In this document: in pieces, positions 62,444 to 64,000 of the stretch
Layout: each line of letters opens with the position of its first letter
Numbering within the stretch: the stretch's first letter is position 1
From: JACCZR01 sp963844805
GTDB lineage: Bacteria; Actinomycetota; Thermoleophilia; Solirubrobacterales; Thermoleophilaceae
DNA length: 64,000 nucleotides
Reading direction: 5' to 3'
Assembly (NCBI GenBank): GCA_963844805.1
Contig: CAWJPU010000008.1
Coordinates: 136,397 to 200,396 of the forward strand
Notes under the pieces: model-generated
Databases searched by the model: none
Seen by the model: only the letters and a program-made list of their open reading frames with translations
Told to the model about the DNA's origin: nothing
Position numbers and translations under genes: made by a program

Positions 62444-62650
62444 TCAGGAGCGGCTGCGGGCGGCGCGGCGGCGGAAGCGCTCGACGCGGCCGCCGGTGTC
62501 CACCAGCTTCTGCTTGCCCGTGTAGAACGGGTGGCAGTTCGAGCAGATCTCCACGTGCATCTCGGCCTGGGTGGAGCGGGTCCTGAACTCGTTGCCGCAG
62601 GTGCAGCGCACGTGGGCCGGGACGTACTCGGGATGGATCTGCTGCTTCAT
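62444..62650 (-). CDS. rpmE: 50S ribosomal protein L31, zinc-binding type
   Basis: 68 residues. MKQQIHPEYVPAHVRCTCGNEF begins the protein; CTCGN and the later CSNCHPFYTGKQK supply the four Cys of the zinc-ribbon (C+) form of L31, so a zinc-free duplicate may exist elsewhere. The C-terminus is Arg-rich. ATG 62650 is preferred to ATG 62656, because a -10 element lies 9 nt before the former and 3 nt before the latter. It precedes the prfA group, as in other Gram-positives. Confidence 0.95.
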   Translation of the reverse strand: MKQQIHPEYVPAHVRCTCGNEFRTRSTQAEMHVEICSNCHPFYTGKQKLVDTGGRVERFRRRAARSRS

Positions 62651-62659
62651 CGTCATTCG

Positions 62660-62665
62660 AGTCTA
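62660..62665 (-). promoter_or_regulatory. -10 element (TAGACT), leaderless-type
   Basis: TAGACT on the minus strand lies 9 nt before ATG 62650 of rpmE. Confidence 0.5.
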
Positions 62666-62683
62666 GCCCCCGGTGTCCGGGCC

Positions 62684-63789
62684 CTAGCGGCGCTCGCGCC
62701 AGAGCTCGCGGCGGCGCCGGAACCAGGCGCGCATGCGCGACCACGCGGTCGCGCGGGCCGAAGCGGGCCGGCTCCGGCTGCTTGGCTCGCACCAGCTCGA
62801 TCCAGTCGTCCAGCGGCAGCTCGCCCTCGATCAGGTGGGCCAGCGCGGAGGTCACCGGCGCCTCCAGGCCGTCGCGCTCGATCGCCCGCGCCAGCAGCCT
62901 CACCGTCTCGAGCGCCTCGACCGCCTGACCGAGCCGCTCGGGGATCTCGGCCGCCGGGACGCCCTCGGCCAGCAGCTCGCCCGCGCTGCGGTTGCGCGAG
63001 GTCGGCGCCAGGGCCGTGGCCACCAGGTCGCCCGTGCCCGCCCGGCCGACGAAGGTGCGCGGCCGCCCTCCCCCGGCCTCGGCCAGCGACAGCACCTCGA
63101 GGAAGATGTCGGCCGCCGCCATGCCCGCGGCGTTCAGGCCCTGCGCCTGGGTGGCGCCCACGGCCACCGCGGCGGCGTTCTTGGCCACGCCGGCCAGCTC
63201 GGCCCCCACCGGGTCGTCGGAGACCTCGCACACCACGCCCGCACGCTGGAAGGTCTCGGCCACGCGGTGGGCGAGCACCTCGGAGTGCGAGGCGCACACC
63301 AGCCCGGCACCGGCCTCGACCATCTCCTTGCGCGTGCGCCGGCCCGCCCACGCAGGCCACCCGCTCGGGCCCGAAGGCGCGCTCGAGCGCGACCGTCGGC
63401 ACGTTGCCGTCGGGCGCCACCAGGCCCTTGGCCAGCGACACCAGCCCGGCGCTCGTCGCTCACGCCCAGCGCGCCGATCTCCACGATCGCGTCGGCCAGC
63501 CCCTTCGAGGGGACGGCGAGGAAGATCAGGTCGGGGCGGCTGAACTGGTCGTCGCGGGCGCCGAGCGTGCGGATCTTGAGGTCGCCGGGCAAGCTCGACG
63601 CCTTCCAGGTAGTGCGCGTTCTCGCGCGCCTGGCACAGAGCGTCGGTCTGCTCCTCGGTGCGGCACAGCAGCGTCGTGCGCACACCGCGCGCGCACGAGC
63701 AGGACGGCGACGGCGGTGCCGAACGAGCCCGCACCTACGACCGACGCCCGCCGGACGCCGTCAGAGGACGGCCGGTATCGACTCGGCAA
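62684..63789 (-). CDS. gpsA: NAD(P)H-dependent glycerol-3-phosphate dehydrogenase, many frameshifts
   Basis: Makes sn-glycerol-3-phosphate for phospholipids. Signature pieces in order: RASVVGAGSFGTAVAVLL (NAD-binding loop) at the start; TTLLCRTEEQTDAL in another frame; DLIFLAVPSKGLADAI (about 63530); SLAKGLVAPDGN (about 63430); GAELAGVAKNAAAVAVG with the catalytic Lys; TFVGRAGTGDLVATALAPTSRNRSAGELLAEG (about 63060-62960). Breaks near 63680, 63600, 63460, 63350 and 62735. The C-terminus is Arg-rich (RAWFRRRRELWRERR). The start is unclear (TTG 63789 or nearby). All conserved blocks are present, so the gene is probably intact in the organism. Confidence 0.85.
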
Positions 63790-63873
63790 TCGAATGCGGG
63801 GAAGCTACCGCCGGGCGGGGAGCGAAGCTGGCTGGCCCAGGTGCTCGACAGCGGCCCATCGCCGCCCTCGGGC

Positions 63874-64000
63874 TTAGGGACGCGACTGAGGCCGGCCCAG
63901 CACGGTGAGCGCCACCAGGCGCGAGACCACCATCGCGACGTAACCCAGGCCCGCGAGCTGTTCAATCATCACGAAGCTCCGCGCGGAGGCCTTGACCGGA
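63874..64000 (-). CDS. C-terminal end of an unknown protein, cut by the right edge
   Basis: An open frame enters from the right edge and ends at TAA 63874-63876. It reads FVMIEQLAGLGYVAMV and then VALTVLGRPQSRP, a hydrophobic stretch before the stop. It lies upstream of gpsA on the same strand; a lipid acyltransferase is a common neighbour there, but nothing here proves it. A shorter ORF in another frame (63735-63965) lacks any family feature. Between 63790 and 63873 nothing further is seen. Confidence 0.35.
   Translation of the reverse strand, partial: PVKASARSFVMIEQLAGLGYVAMVVSRLVALTVLGRPQSRP

Overview
The window is about 70% GC by eye and gene-dense, and it reads as chromosome of a high-GC actinobacterium. 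The closest fit is Thermoleophilia (Solirubrobacterales-like); this is inferred from gene content and order, not from a search. Supporting signs are the order rpmE ... prfA-prmC-sua5-glyA ... wecA-atpI-BEFHAGDC, a DUF5946 gene behind atpC, an Rv2578c-type radical SAM gene, a luciferase-like (F420-type) oxidoreductase, an AftD-like arabinosyltransferase, and GTG starts with NTGA stop/start overlaps. Single-base frameshifts occur throughout, also in essential genes (atpA, atpB, atpD, prmC, gpsA), so much of the apparent gene breakage is probably sequencing or assembly error.

Layout. 1-26.8 kb: a surface-polysaccharide/glycosylation locus built of short divergent modules. It holds an AftD-like protein (cut by the left edge), several large GT-C/YfhO-like membrane proteins, an O-antigen ligase/polymerase, polyprenyl-phosphate sugar synthases of the DPM1/ALG5 type, GT4 enzymes, two Wzx-like flippases, six methyltransferases (one decayed) and an OafA-type acyltransferase. 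26.8-31.8 kb: a metabolic insert with TetR, an AidB-like acyl-CoA dehydrogenase, a crotonase, a convergent ATP-grasp gene and a two-domain VOC protein. 31.9-34.7 kb: a fused GT4-GT2 glycosyltransferase and an LLM-class oxidoreductase. 34.8-42.6 kb: the complete F1Fo ATP synthase operon on the minus strand, ended by DUF5946 and a strong terminator. 42.7-44.8 kb: a membrane GGDEF/HD-GYP protein and YjbQ, divergent. 44.9-47 kb: a LexA-box-preceded radical SAM gene carrying an intein inside its iron-sulfur motif. 47-51.8 kb: a second polysaccharide module (WecA-like, asparagine synthase, sugar transferase, DUF354). 51.9-53.2 kb: two unknown membrane proteins. 53.3-63.8 kb: hemolysin III, FetAB-like ABC transporter, glyA, a class III cyclase, sua5, prmC, prfA, DUF1385, a secreted protein, rpmE and gpsA.

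How it works together. The WecA-like and sugar transferase enzymes would start lipid-linked glycans. GT2/GT4 enzymes extend them, DPM/ALG5-like enzymes make polyprenyl-phosphate sugars for the GT-C enzymes, Wzx proteins flip the carriers, and the ligase, methyl- and acyltransferases finish the product. Most uncoupled genes have a TANNNT element 6-10 nt before the start codon and no Shine-Dalgarno sequence, which points to leaderless transcription. The ATP synthase genes, by contrast, use clear Shine-Dalgarno sites. No tRNA, rRNA, CRISPR array, insertion sequence or prophage was seen, and no stretch over 300 bases lacks a gene.
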